Shown: positions 35,931 through 45,773 of the stretch, piece after piece
Numbering within the stretch: position 1 is the stretch's first letter
Layout: the number at the start of each line of letters is the position of its first letter
Origin: Rhypophila decipiens
Taxonomy: Eukaryota; Ascomycota; Sordariomycetes; Sordariales; Naviculisporaceae
Direction of reading: 5' to 3'
Assembly: GCA_033297075.1 (NCBI GenBank)
Contig: MU858067.1
Coordinates: forward strand, 186,001-250,000
DNA: 64,000 bases
Notes under the pieces: generated by a model
Told to the model about the DNA's origin: nothing
The model's database searches: none
Seen by the model: only the letters and a program-made list of their open reading frames with translations
Translations under genes and position numbers: made by a program

Positions 35931-36636
35931 GCAAAAAACAAACACCAAATCTTTCATCCATAACCAACCACGAGTCCTGATTTGTACACATCTCCACACG
36001 GGTCGGTCGGATCATTACCCTCCTTCAAAAGAAAAGATCAAGCTTCGTAAAAGGAATAGAGATAAAATCGCCCGTCTCGGATCATCACCAATCCTGATAA
36101 CGGACAAGTATTTGAAACGCATGGATTGCTTCCATGACTAAATAGAAGATACCTAAGCGATTTTAAGACAAGTATACATCTATACTCGCACCAATTCTAC
36201 TCCCACATTACGTTACCTTACCATGAGAAAAAGTGTGCTTGCAGTTTCCCTGGAACCGATAGGCATAAAACACCATGTCCATACACTTCACGAATACCAT
36301 CACTGCTCGCCGTGGGCTATCTATGTTCGATCAATCCCTCTAGATCTCATGTTTGCTTTCAGGGCGTTGAAAACATGCTCGCCAAAACTGTCTTTCCCGT
36401 GTTTGCTTCCAGGGGCATTGAAACATGCTCGCCAAAAACTGTCTTGTTACTACTATTCCACCTCATACTCGATGCGCACATCATATTGGGGTTTATAGAA
36501 ATGCCATACTCTCGTCATGGTATTCCGTATCTTGCTCCCTGCCATATTGAACATTCTCAACCAGCCTCGACTTGCCTTGTCTGCGAGAACTGCTTCCCAC
36601 CCGAACCTTACGACTTCCAAAGCTCTCCCCCGTCTC
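35931..36636. other. Convergent 3' intergenic region
   Basis: 0.7 kb between the stop codons of the BBE-like oxidase and the unknown Ser-rich protein. It contains the short tandem duplication listed separately; otherwise nothing is recognised. Confidence 0.6.
36350..36445. repeat. Imperfect tandem duplication, about 45 bp x 2
   Basis: Copy 1 at 36350-36394 and copy 2 at 36400-36445 share TGTTTGCTT, AGGG, then CATGCTCGCCAAAA and CTGTCTT, with few substitutions and one-base indels. It lies in non-coding DNA about 200 nt past the 3' end of the unknown Ser-rich gene. Confidence 0.85.
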
Positions 36637-39579
36637 CTAATACTTGGGGCCAGCCCCAAACTGCCTCTGGAGTGCCATCGTAAACCCCGGACTGGACGCA
36701 ACAGACGACGGAAGGGAATAGTCCATGTCGGCGCGGGTGCGCTCCAAGGCTGACGGCACAACTCTGAGCGAACTCTTCATGGCAGCTGACGGGGTCCGAT
36801 GGGGGCTGTCATTCTCCACAAGACTTTTTCCCGCCGAAGAGGGACTTGCCCGCTTTACAGAGCGCTGCCTAGGTGACACCCTGACGACATTCGGCTCTAC
36901 CGTTGCGAGCGGTGATGTCGGAAGCTTGGGCGTGTGAGTCTTGGGCTCGTAAGCCTTGACATCTACATCCTCGTCATGAATCTGTGCATATTCTCGAACA
37001 TGCCCGCGTTGGAAGCTTTTCGACATGGTCGGGAGCGCATATTCAATCTCAGAAGGCATTGGAGGAGTCGGTGATGATTCGAACTGGTCGACATTTGCTG
37101 ACAACCATGTCTTCCAGTCGATCGAGCTCGCTGAGGAGGTGCCCCCACACCCGACAGGACGGTATGCGAGAGGCGAGTCCATGGCCCCATGGAGGTCGTT
37201 ATTAACACTTTCAGGCATGCGAAGGCGACGGTACTTTCCGGTTGAACTTTGATCGCGAACATCTTGGTGGCAATCATCGGTAGAGTACACACTCTCCGAG
37301 TACTGAGTATCATTAACTGGATCCGCTCCATTACTGCAAAACCCATCGCTCCCCACATTGTTGGTGTTGTATGATGAATCACCCTCAACCGTAGTGCCGG
37401 CGAATGGAGAGGAAGTTTGTTGTTTCCTAAGCAGCTCTTCCGCCTCGATGGATCTCCGCAGACTCTGCCTGTAGGGTGGCTTTGTCCTGAAGAGATGAGA
37501 TGTTGGCGTGCTTGAGGATTCCGGCTCTTGAGGAGCTGGCGAACTTGACTTCTGGTCATGGTCATCTTCGACCGAGTTGAAGCGGTTGACGCCTGGACTT
37601 GAGCCAGCCGTGGAGTTGAAAGCGAACTTTCCTCCCTCTAAGCCCTGGTCTCTCGTGAATTTGCTCATCGGTGGCGGAGATCCTGTCCTAAACTGGCCAG
37701 CATCGGCGGTTGACCTCACATGTCCCAAACTCCCATTCCGCGAGCCCCGAGCTGAAGTGGGAGGATCAAGAGGAGGAACATTCTTTTCTCCAGTTCCGCC
37801 CCTCATCGAACATCGGAGCAAGGCCTCTACCGAGTAAATTGTATCCGTAGGACGAGGGAACCCACTGCTTACGTTTCCCTGTTGATGGCCACCGATGCCG
37901 ACTTGCTTGTTGTGGTCGTCCGCCCGTTTCATCAAGGCTGAGTACAGCCGTTGATTATCCGCGGAGCGACCTGGTGGGATTGGCTTCCCAAAGGGGTCAT
38001 CGTCTGTATGGAGGACGTGCGGACCAAGAGCCTGCCTCGGCAAAGATGAAGTGTGTGTATGGGCGCCGTTTTCCATGATAGTAGACAAACGTTGTCGTTC
38101 CAATTCTTCCCACCATTCCATTCGTTGCTGGCTTGTGAGTGTGCTCGGTCCAGACGCTGCCCAGCTTGTCAAAGATTTGTCGTCTGAGACTTTGCGTTCA
38201 GTTCCAGCCTTCAGACTCTCGAGACTGACCCGATTTGAGCGCAGTACGTTTGGCGGTATCATCTGAAGCGAAGGTACTCCGGATGTGACCCGGTGGATAG
38301 AGCTACATCCTATCCCGCTCCCGCTGTCGTGGTCATTATGAGGGGGAGGGGGCGATAAAAGATCTTCCCGAACATGTGTTCTCTGCGCGGTTATGTGTTG
38401 GGGCGGGCAGGATGGCGGTTCATCTTCCAATTTGGTGAGGTTGAACAAATTCTTCAGCTTGGCTTTCAGTGATTTAGAGACATTCCGAGCCTTCACCCTG
38501 AAGCGATCTTCCTTGTTGAAAGACAAAGGGGCAGCGGGGGAATCGTCAGACTCGGCCTCTGCATCGTTCGTTGAGCCGTCACTGCGCAGTGATTTGCGGA
38601 TCACATTTCCCGTATGGCGACTCCTTGAGCTGAAAAATGAAGGCTTTGGAACGAGTCGTGTACTGTCTCGGGAGACATCTCCAAGCCCATGTGTGAGCTG
38701 CCCATCCGCTGGTGTTGATTGAATATCACCATCCTGGGTTCCTTGAGTCGTGACGGAACCAGATCTACGGCCGCGCACCCTGAGAAAACCCATTGATCTC
38801 GGAGCCTTCAGCCGAGGGATATCATAGGATGGGTGCCGCCCATCATGATCAGAGAAAGCTGCTTTGTACCCACTTCTTGGAGGCCCAGCTCGAGACCCTT
38901 GGTACGCACCTTGGCTTCCCTTGTTACCAACATCATCCGAGGTAAACAGAGAGCGGGATCTTCGCAGGCGGCGGAATGATGACGGAACAGAAGCAACGTC
39001 GTCCTCGGGAGTGTAGTACTTTTCTTCTCTCACCAAGTTGAGCAGATGTTCTGAGGCGATTCCGGGCAGAGGTACTGGTGGAGGTGGAGGAGCCCTTCGA
39101 GGAGCACTGTATCCCTCGAGTCGTTGGAGAGTGTTCTGATGTTCCACCAGTTCACTTTGCGTAACTGAAATGGCAGGCTCTTCGTCTTTGAAACGTCGTG
39201 TCGATGCCGTCTCCGAAGCCCGAGATCTCAGTCCATGGGAAGCGCGGGGGCCAACAAGCCGAACGCTGTGACGATGCCGGAGTCGTTGAGGGCTGCCATC
39301 AACAGTGGTACCGGTGGGTGTTCCGCCGTCCGAGCCACGGGTCCCGTCACTGGTATAGTGACGACGACGAGGAGACGTTTGGGGGGTGGGAGGAAATACA
39401 GGCATCTCTATTCTTTCTCGAGCCTGTGCCCGTGAAAAGGCCTGGCTTGCAGCAGCATGGGCATCCCTCTGTGCCACAGCTGGATCAATGTGCTCGAGAT
39501 GAACACCATGGACCGAAGCGGTTGACTTGCGGCGACTGAGATCCGGCTTGGACTTGATGGAGCTGTGCCGACGAAGCAT
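36637..39579 (-). CDS. Large Ser/Arg-rich, probably disordered fungal protein of unknown function
   Basis: Single open exon, 980 residues from the ATG at 39579. The frame stays open 31 codons further upstream, but MLRRHSSIKSKPDLSRRKST looks like the natural N terminus. No enzymatic or folded domain was recognised. Composition is rich in Ser, Arg, Pro and Thr with many RRxS-type sites, suggesting a disordered phosphoprotein. Short islands look conserved rather than random: VHLEHIDPAVAQRDAHAAAS near the start, SSFRRLRRSRSLFT, LKAPRSMGFLRVRGRR, a basic helix KARNVSKSLKAKLKNLFNL, SSIDWKTWLSANVDQFE and GHVREYAQI toward the C terminus. I recall similar uncharacterised proteins across ascomycetes but no assigned role. 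A cytoskeletal, polarity or signalling scaffold is possible, but that is a guess. It is convergent with the BBE-like oxidase gene. Confidence 0.85.
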   Translation of the reverse strand: MLRRHSSIKSKPDLSRRKSTASVHGVHLEHIDPAVAQRDAHAAASQAFSRAQARERIEMPVFPPTPQTSPRRRHYTSDGTRGSDGGTPTGTTVDGSPQRLRHRHSVRLVGPRASHGLRSRASETASTRRFKDEEPAISVTQSELVEHQNTLQRLEGYSAPRRAPPPPPVPLPGIASEHLLNLVREEKYYTPEDDVASVPSSFRRLRRSRSLFTSDDVGNKGSQGAYQGSRAGPPRSGYKAAFSDHDGRHPSYDIPRLKAPRSMGFLRVRGRRSGSVTTQGTQDGDIQSTPADGQLTHGLGDVSRDSTRLVPKPSFFSSRSRHTGNVIRKSLRSDGSTNDAEAESDDSPAAPLSFNKEDRFRVKARNVSKSLKAKLKNLFNLTKLEDEPPSCPPQHITAQRTHVREDLLSPPPPHNDHDSGSGIGCSSIHRVTSGVPSLQMIPPNVLRSNRVSLESLKAGTERKVSDDKSLTSWAASGPSTLTSQQRMEWWEELERQRLSTIMENGAHTHTSSLPRQALGPHVLHTDDDPFGKPIPPGRSADNQRLYSALMKRADDHNKQVGIGGHQQGNVSSGFPRPTDTIYSVEALLRCSMRGGTGEKNVPPLDPPTSARGSRNGSLGHVRSTADAGQFRTGSPPPMSKFTRDQGLEGGKFAFNSTAGSSPGVNRFNSVEDDHDQKSSSPAPQEPESSSTPTSHLFRTKPPYRQSLRRSIEAEELLRKQQTSSPFAGTTVEGDSSYNTNNVGSDGFCSNGADPVNDTQYSESVYSTDDCHQDVRDQSSTGKYRRLRMPESVNNDLHGAMDSPLAYRPVGCGGTSSASSIDWKTWLSANVDQFESSPTPPMPSEIEYALPTMSKSFQRGHVREYAQIHDEDVDVKAYEPKTHTPKLPTSPLATVEPNVVRVSPRQRSVKRASPSSAGKSLVENDSPHRTPSAAMKSSLRVVPSALERTRADMDYSLPSSVASSPGFTMALQRQFGAGPKY

Positions 39580-40676
39580 CTGACAAGATTTCCTGGACGT
39601 GACCGGCCCGTCGATGGCGAGAAATGATATGAGAAGAGAACGTGATGCGAGATGTCGAACGAATACAGTCAAAGTACTGACCGGCTAGAGGATGGTAAGA
39701 CTGCTTGCTGCTCCCACCAAGGCCGGCCGAGAGGTTAAAATTCAGCGTTACTGGCCGTGATCAATCAATATCACCGAAAGAGTAAAGTAGTTGACTTCCG
39801 AGGTCGAGAGAGAGATGCACAACTAGAGCCAAGCTGGGAGGAAGTGGGCATCTGCTTTCCTCGGGGGTTTGTCGAAAGAAGCTCGAAGCTCGAAGCTTGT
39901 AGAAGGACTCGAAGGTCCAACGGAGCCATCGTTCCCGATGAGTAGGCTGTGAATGAACTTGGGGAAGGAGGTGAAGTGGTGTGCTCGATCTGGGAGAGCT
40001 TTTTCGGCCCCGAGATTGACGATCGATATCTGTTGTTACCTCATAACCATGACTTCGGGATTGATGAAAGTAGCGAAGGCAGGCGAGAAGCAGCTGTGGG
40101 CCCGCTCGAACCTCATCCCCAGGAAGGGAAGGGGCGGTGATGTGGTGGTCTAGAGCTAATATTTGTAAGCTTCTTCGAACGGGATACCAGGGGAAGGGCA
40201 AGGAAGTCACGATCGAGAAACAAGAAGCAAGGTTTTCAATGTAGGAACACAAGAAACCCAACTGACTCGAAAAAGGTGTGTCAAATAGAATAGAATGAGA
40301 CGCCATTTCACGACAACGATTACACACAAGGCACGTCTCTTAAACATGTCAAGAGGACCAAAAATACCCATCACAGAGATTACAAGGCCTGCTGTGCACT
40401 TTAAAATGGCTTGTAAAAAGCAAGAACAAGGCTGGTGTATTTCTGTACTTAGATATAAGAGAGATCTGAAAATGCCCACCAACCCATCTGGAATCCGTAT
40501 CCCGATTGCACCACGATAACAATAATACAAGCAAACTAACTCCCAAGTTGCTATCATAGCTGCATATACCAATTCCAAAACAATCAATCAGAAAGAGCAA
40601 TGCCCATCCGTAAACCCAATAGTGACCCAAAGAAATAATGTCCGCTGACCCTCAGTATGCTAGTCATGTCGACTGT
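39580..40676. other. Intergenic region, upstream of the unknown Ser-rich gene, downstream of the vacuolar protease
   Basis: 1.1 kb. The flanking genes are both on the minus strand, so it holds the promoter and leader of one and the 3' end of the other. No supportable gene. Confidence 0.5.
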
Positions 40677-42362
40677 TTAAGCAGTGATGTCCTTGAGAAA
40701 CTCCTTGAGCTCCTCATCCACCATGTTGTGCACCTTCTTGGAGAACTTCTTGGCCTTGTCAGAGACCGAAGAAACGCCCTTGACAACCTTGCCAGAGATG
40801 ACCTGGAAGTCGTCCTCGATAAGCTTCTCGAGCTCAGAGACCTTGTCGGAGAGATCGACCTTGTCGGCCTTGCGCTCAGCCTTGTAGCCGCCAGCCTCGA
40901 CGATGGCAGAGTAGTTGCTGCAGCCACCACCGTTCCAGGCAAGGAGGTTAGGAGTATCCTTGGGGATGTCGGTGAGCGCACCAGAGGTGGCGATGCTGAT
41001 CAGGTTGGCCTTCAGCTTCTCGGGAGAGATGGGGGCAACAGAGTACTCAGAGTCCTCAGAAGGCTGCAGAGAGAGATAGTAGGCCAAGAGACCGCAGATG
41101 TGGGGGGAAGCCATCGAGGTTCCGGAAATGGTGTTGGTGGCATACTTGCTGCCGATCCAGGTGGAGAGAATGTTGAGACCGGGAGCGAAGATGTCAGTGC
41201 ACTTTCCGTAGTTGGAGAAGTAGGTACGCGAGTCGTCAATGCCAGAAGCGCCAACGGTCACGGCCTTCTTGGCAGAGGCGGGCGAGTAGTTGCAAGCATC
41301 GGCGTTGTCATTGCCAGCGGCAACAGCAAAGTGGATACCGGCGTCAACCGCAGCGTCGACAGTGTCGTCAAGGATCTGGGTCTTGCCACCACCAAGGGAC
41401 ATGTTGGCGACGGAGCCCTTGAAGCCCTTGCGCTTGCCATCCTTGGCCTTCTTGACCTGCTCGGAATGGCTCTTGGCAGCCCAGTCGACACCAGCGACGA
41501 CATCAGACATGGTGCCGGATCCGTTGGATCGCAGCACCTTGACAGCGTAGACGTTGGCCTTCTTGGCGACACCGTACTTCTTTCCGGCGACGGTACCAGA
41601 GCAGTGAGTTCCGTGTCCGTTGCCATCGACATCGGCATCGCCCTGGGGAATGGTCTTGCCCCACTTGGCACGGCCCTCAAAGTCGACGTGGTCGACGTTG
41701 GTACCAGTGTCAATGATGTAGGCATCGACGCCCTCACCACCTTCAGCGGCATAGAGGTACTTGTTGAAGGTAGCGAAGGTCAGAGCATTGCGGTGAGAGA
41801 CACGAGCGAGACCCCACGGGGAGGACTTCTCGAGCTCGGAATCGCACTTGGCATCCTCCTCAATCTTCTCCTCCTCCATTCGCATGGTGTGGACGATGGA
41901 GTCACGCTCGATGTACTCGACCTGTGACGGAAGCGATTAGCATTCAAGGTCACTAAGCTACGTACGTGGCTTGGATCACGTGTGCGGGAGTAAACTTACA
42001 TCCGGGTGTCTCCGGACCTGCTCGATGGTCTCATCGTCAAAGTGACCAGCGTAGCCAAGGAAGTTCTGGCCGATCTTGTAGGTGTGCTTGAGTCCACGGA
42101 AGACATCGTCAACCAGCCCCCTCTTTTTCAGATCGAGATGGACGCTTTCGCGGGAAGAGTGGATGTCCTGAATCCACATTTGGTGGTCCGACGCGGCAGA
42201 CTCGGATACATGCTTCTTGAACTTGATGATGTATGCGTTGGGAATCACTTCGGCGTTGGAGGAAGAAAGGATGGGAGCAGCATCGCCATGGACTGTCTCA
42301 TGGCTGAACTTGGGTGCTGCGGCGACCAAGGCCGCGAGCGAGAGGGCGATGATGCCCTTCAT
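40677..42362 (-). CDS. Vacuolar subtilisin-like serine protease (cerevisin / PrB type, S8)
   Basis: Model complement(40677..41921, 42000..42362), 535 residues, one 72-nt intron. A vacuolar S8A protease of the cerevisin/PepC group, which matures other vacuolar hydrolases and degrades cargo of autophagy. Signal peptide MKGIIALSLAALVAAAP; inhibitor-I9 propeptide from NAYIIKFKKHVSESAASDHQ to RHPDVEYIERDSIVH. The catalytic domain has Asp in YIIDTGTN (about 192), His in GNGHGTHCSGT (about 224), oxyanion Asn in AVAAGNDN and Ser in SGTSMASPH (about 390). A charged, Lys/Glu-rich C-terminal extension follows, removed in the yeast enzyme. All triad residues are present, so it should be active. Strong codon bias on this strand leaves a long open antisense frame. 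Divergent from the BEACH gene over 3.4 kb. Confidence 0.95.
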
Positions 42363-45300
42363 TGTGACAGAGATAAGGAGAGAAAATTGAAGTCGAATAG
42401 CCTGCGACCTGTAAAGAGTGAAACTTAAAGACGAAATGAATAGAACGCCGATTGATGATGTCCTGGGTCAATGGTTGATGGGAGGAAGAGTGGGAGGATG
42501 GGATGGGGGGATGCGGATGGGAGAAGAAAGAAGGAAACCGAGCTCGGCGATGGGGGAGCTGCTTCCTGATAAAGAGGTGCAGGTGGAGGTGGATGCGGCA
42601 TGCGTAAGACGGTTCGTTGCCCGTTGCCTCAGGGAACTCCTGGCGTGCTAACGTTTAGGTTGGAGCTCTGGGGCAAGGCTAATGCTCCGGGAGCGACGCA
42701 CACTAAACCCAATTCAGTCTAGCAGAAGGCGGAGCAGCCAATAGTATGACTCCGACGCCAATCCACAGGGGCGAGACACATAGCGCTGGCTGTTCCCCGC
42801 GATAAGAAACAGGCACCTCTCGGGCCAGCTCACTACTATCGGTTCGCAATTGGCGGTCTCGTCAATTCAGTCATCAGATACAGAGTTTACCAAGATAGAA
42901 CGATGTCTACGGTAGTGGCGGAATATACGTGGAGCCATGGGCATCAAGTTGCATAAAGATGAGGGGAGAAGAGAGGATCAACAGCCAGAAGGGCCAATTC
43001 ACTCAGCGCCGAAAGGCAGCCAAGCGCAGCGACGGGTGAAGCAGCCGCCAACCACTTCCAAAGCCCCAAAACACAGGGGCCCTGGGCCAGTGACCAGCTG
43101 ACCTTATCAGTTACCTGACCTGGCCTCGGTTGAGATTCCCCGAGAATCAAGGCTGAACACCAGCCTCTTTCCGGTGAGGAACGCTGCTAGGATTCAGGGA
43201 CAGCTCCCTGGAACATGCACTCAACCAAGGAAGGAAAAGGCAGACAGCCGCTTCAATCAAGCTGGTATGAAAGATTGATGATGCAATTGTGCCCTTGCTA
43301 AACGACGTCGATGATGCCGATGCACTTAAACGGACACAAGTCCCCTTCACCCATGTCAACAAGTCCTCAGAGTCCTGCACTAACAGCCCAAGTGAGCACT
43401 CAGGGGCGGGGCGGGCTGGCCTACTCCACTCTGGACGGGGGGTTTTTAGAGTCCACCCAGCCAGTCCAGGTCATCTGGATGTGACACATGCTCTCGAAGT
43501 GGTATTCGTCTGACTCAACTGAGCTCTTGCTGAGGCAAAAGACAAGAAACGGCGAGGTTCCAGGCCTGATATCGGTTACGGAATATAAAGTAATGGTAAT
43601 TCCCAGATAGTAGGCATCCTGTTGTTTGTCCAAAATGATAAGACGATGGCCGAGCACTGCTGGCCTGAACTGACCTTTGGTTCACAGCGCCAAAACTGGT
43701 CCCGTGCTGGTCGCTACCTCCGATTACATCATAGGCGCCTGGTTTTCCACAACTCCATATTCGAATATGGAGCTGCTGTTATTCCACCACGAAGCCGCAA
43801 AGGTACTTGGCTCGCGGTTTTGGTAACGCCGTGTTTAACGGGATGGCGCAATCACAACTGTGAATGCCGTTCAAGGAAATACAGAGCATGGAAATCAATA
43901 CCCAACTTCTGCAAAACCCCATGGTTCCGGCAGCTCGTGCCTCATAAGCAGGGTCCGACCATGCCGTGCCAGTGGAGCTCTTATCCAGATCGTTATCACT
44001 TATCAGATATCCGATGTTACCCTATCTCATCATGCCGCCCTCCCGGAGCCTGGAGGGCCTCTCTCGAGATTCTGAGCAGGAAGCATTTGGATATAATCAA
44101 GTGCTAGCCTTGAGAATATAAAGTACTTCCGGAATCTCGGCGCTCAGTGAATGGCAACTGGGAAGCTAAGTTATCAGAGTCAATGTGTTAACGTTTGAGC
44201 ATATGTTGACTAACTTCTCGACGCTTATTACACACGGTAGGAGTGTACGAGCAGGTAGCACTGCCTACGTTTTGCTCTCTGCCGACATGTGCAATCCGCG
44301 ACTGTGCATAACGTCAAACTCTGGCCAGAAAACGCAGCGGTCTTCATATGCGTATTCTTTAATCGAACAAAGGAGCTGGGTATGATAGGAAAATAGACAA
44401 AGGCAGCTCCCCACAATGCTATCCCAAACTCCGATCTCGCGTGCATGTCATCAACTACTAGACTGCGTAGACACAGTTGTTTATGTCTGGATGGTCACGG
44501 TTCAACGGATGATTCAGTATTTGACATGGTGAGACACGTCCTGCGGCGATACTTTAGTCGTCGCTATAAGTTTCATAGCCGAGTCCGTGGTGTTTTCACG
44601 ATGCTTGTCAACAAGGATCGGTCTTCTACGCCGGAAATAGAGTCATAAGGACTCTTCTGAACGGACGACTTGGGTTAAATTTTTCACGCTGTGCAGCAGT
44701 TTAAGGCACCTGTAAGCCCTGTCAGAGCAAAGGAAAAATCCTTCTGAAATAGGAACACGCCATCAATCATCATATATGAAAGGTGAGAAAACTCGCATTG
44801 ATGATGGTATTTTGGTATCCCGTATGGGCTTCAAACAACAAGGTCCGGACAGACACATGTAACCAAGGGGCACAAACCCCCCACCTTTCATGCTGTCCTT
44901 TCAGCGTTGGGCAAACCGGAGAGAACAACAAGCGTCGAATAAAAATATAGCTTCGTGTACTGAGCGAGGAGCAAGGTGAATAAACAGTGATTGGTGTGTC
45001 TTTGCAAATATCTAGATGAGCCATTCTGATTCCCGGGCCGGTGGTACAGTATGGGAAGATAGCACGCGAGATGCAAATAGGAGATGACGTTGCTCACTGG
45101 TCCACCGTTGCTGGTTTCAGGAAGGAGGGATGCCGCCACAGCTACCCCTCAGCCCCCTCCAACTGCATCTGGACGCGCCAGGCACCCGCTAGATTGGACC
45201 ACTAGCAAGCTTGGCGGACAACCACAGCACTGTTGGTCCAAACTTCCAGCATGCAAGGCTCCATAATTTTCAGCGTCAAAGCCACGGCTCTCAAGGCTGA

Positions 45301-45773
45301 CGCCGTTTTGAACTTTTGACCACCACATGCTGCGAATGTGTACATGATTTACGCCTGCTTTTATCTGATCATAAGCCCACATAGGCAAAACGTTATATAC
45401 GTTGTAACCGAATCCACCACAATTGGCGAGGAGCCAGACCCTACGAGGTGTCTGAGCCGACCGAGAATTCGTGGTTCAAGAATTATTCAACCCTGCAATT
45501 CGTTCGATCGTTCACCCGCTTGGCGTGGCTCGAGAATTCTGCTGCTCCTTCAGGTTCTTGCGCCGTCCTGTAGAAATTTGCAACTTTGGATACGATCACT
45601 TGGACGTCCAGAAGGAATCTTGCGGACAGCTACTGTCCTTCCATGAAAGAGGCCCACGAATCGAGCCTGGTCCCTAGGTGGGGACTGGGAACACCCGCCG
45701 GCGTTCTCCCCTCGACGCCCGAAACTTCCGACTTCTAAACCACTACATAGTGAATTTGCGCAAATCAAGCAAG
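42363..45773. promoter_or_regulatory. Divergent 3.4 kb intergenic region, vacuolar protease (-) and BEACH gene (+)
   Basis: Contains both upstream regions. A perfect 20-bp palindrome lies at 43753-43772. A 161-codon plus-strand frame (43622-44107) has no domain, its composition looks random, and it is not called. No tRNA, repeat array or transposon end was recognised. Confidence 0.4.
43753..43772. promoter_or_regulatory. Perfect 20-bp palindrome
   Basis: CTCCATATTC followed directly by its reverse complement GAATATGGAG. It is about 1.4 kb upstream of the vacuolar protease start and 2.0 kb upstream of the BEACH start. It could bind a dimeric factor or be chance; the factor is unknown. Confidence 0.35.

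Noticed and set aside
40638..41927. 429-codon open frame on the plus strand, antisense to the vacuolar protease
   Set aside because: It mirrors the highly biased codons of a certain gene, is Val/Leu/Gly/Asp-rich with no domain, and has no splice or start support. A codon-bias shadow.
43622..44107. 161-codon plus-strand frame in the protease/BEACH interval
   Set aside because: Basic, Trp/Arg/Cys-rich random-looking translation without any known domain; it includes the palindrome and stops abruptly.
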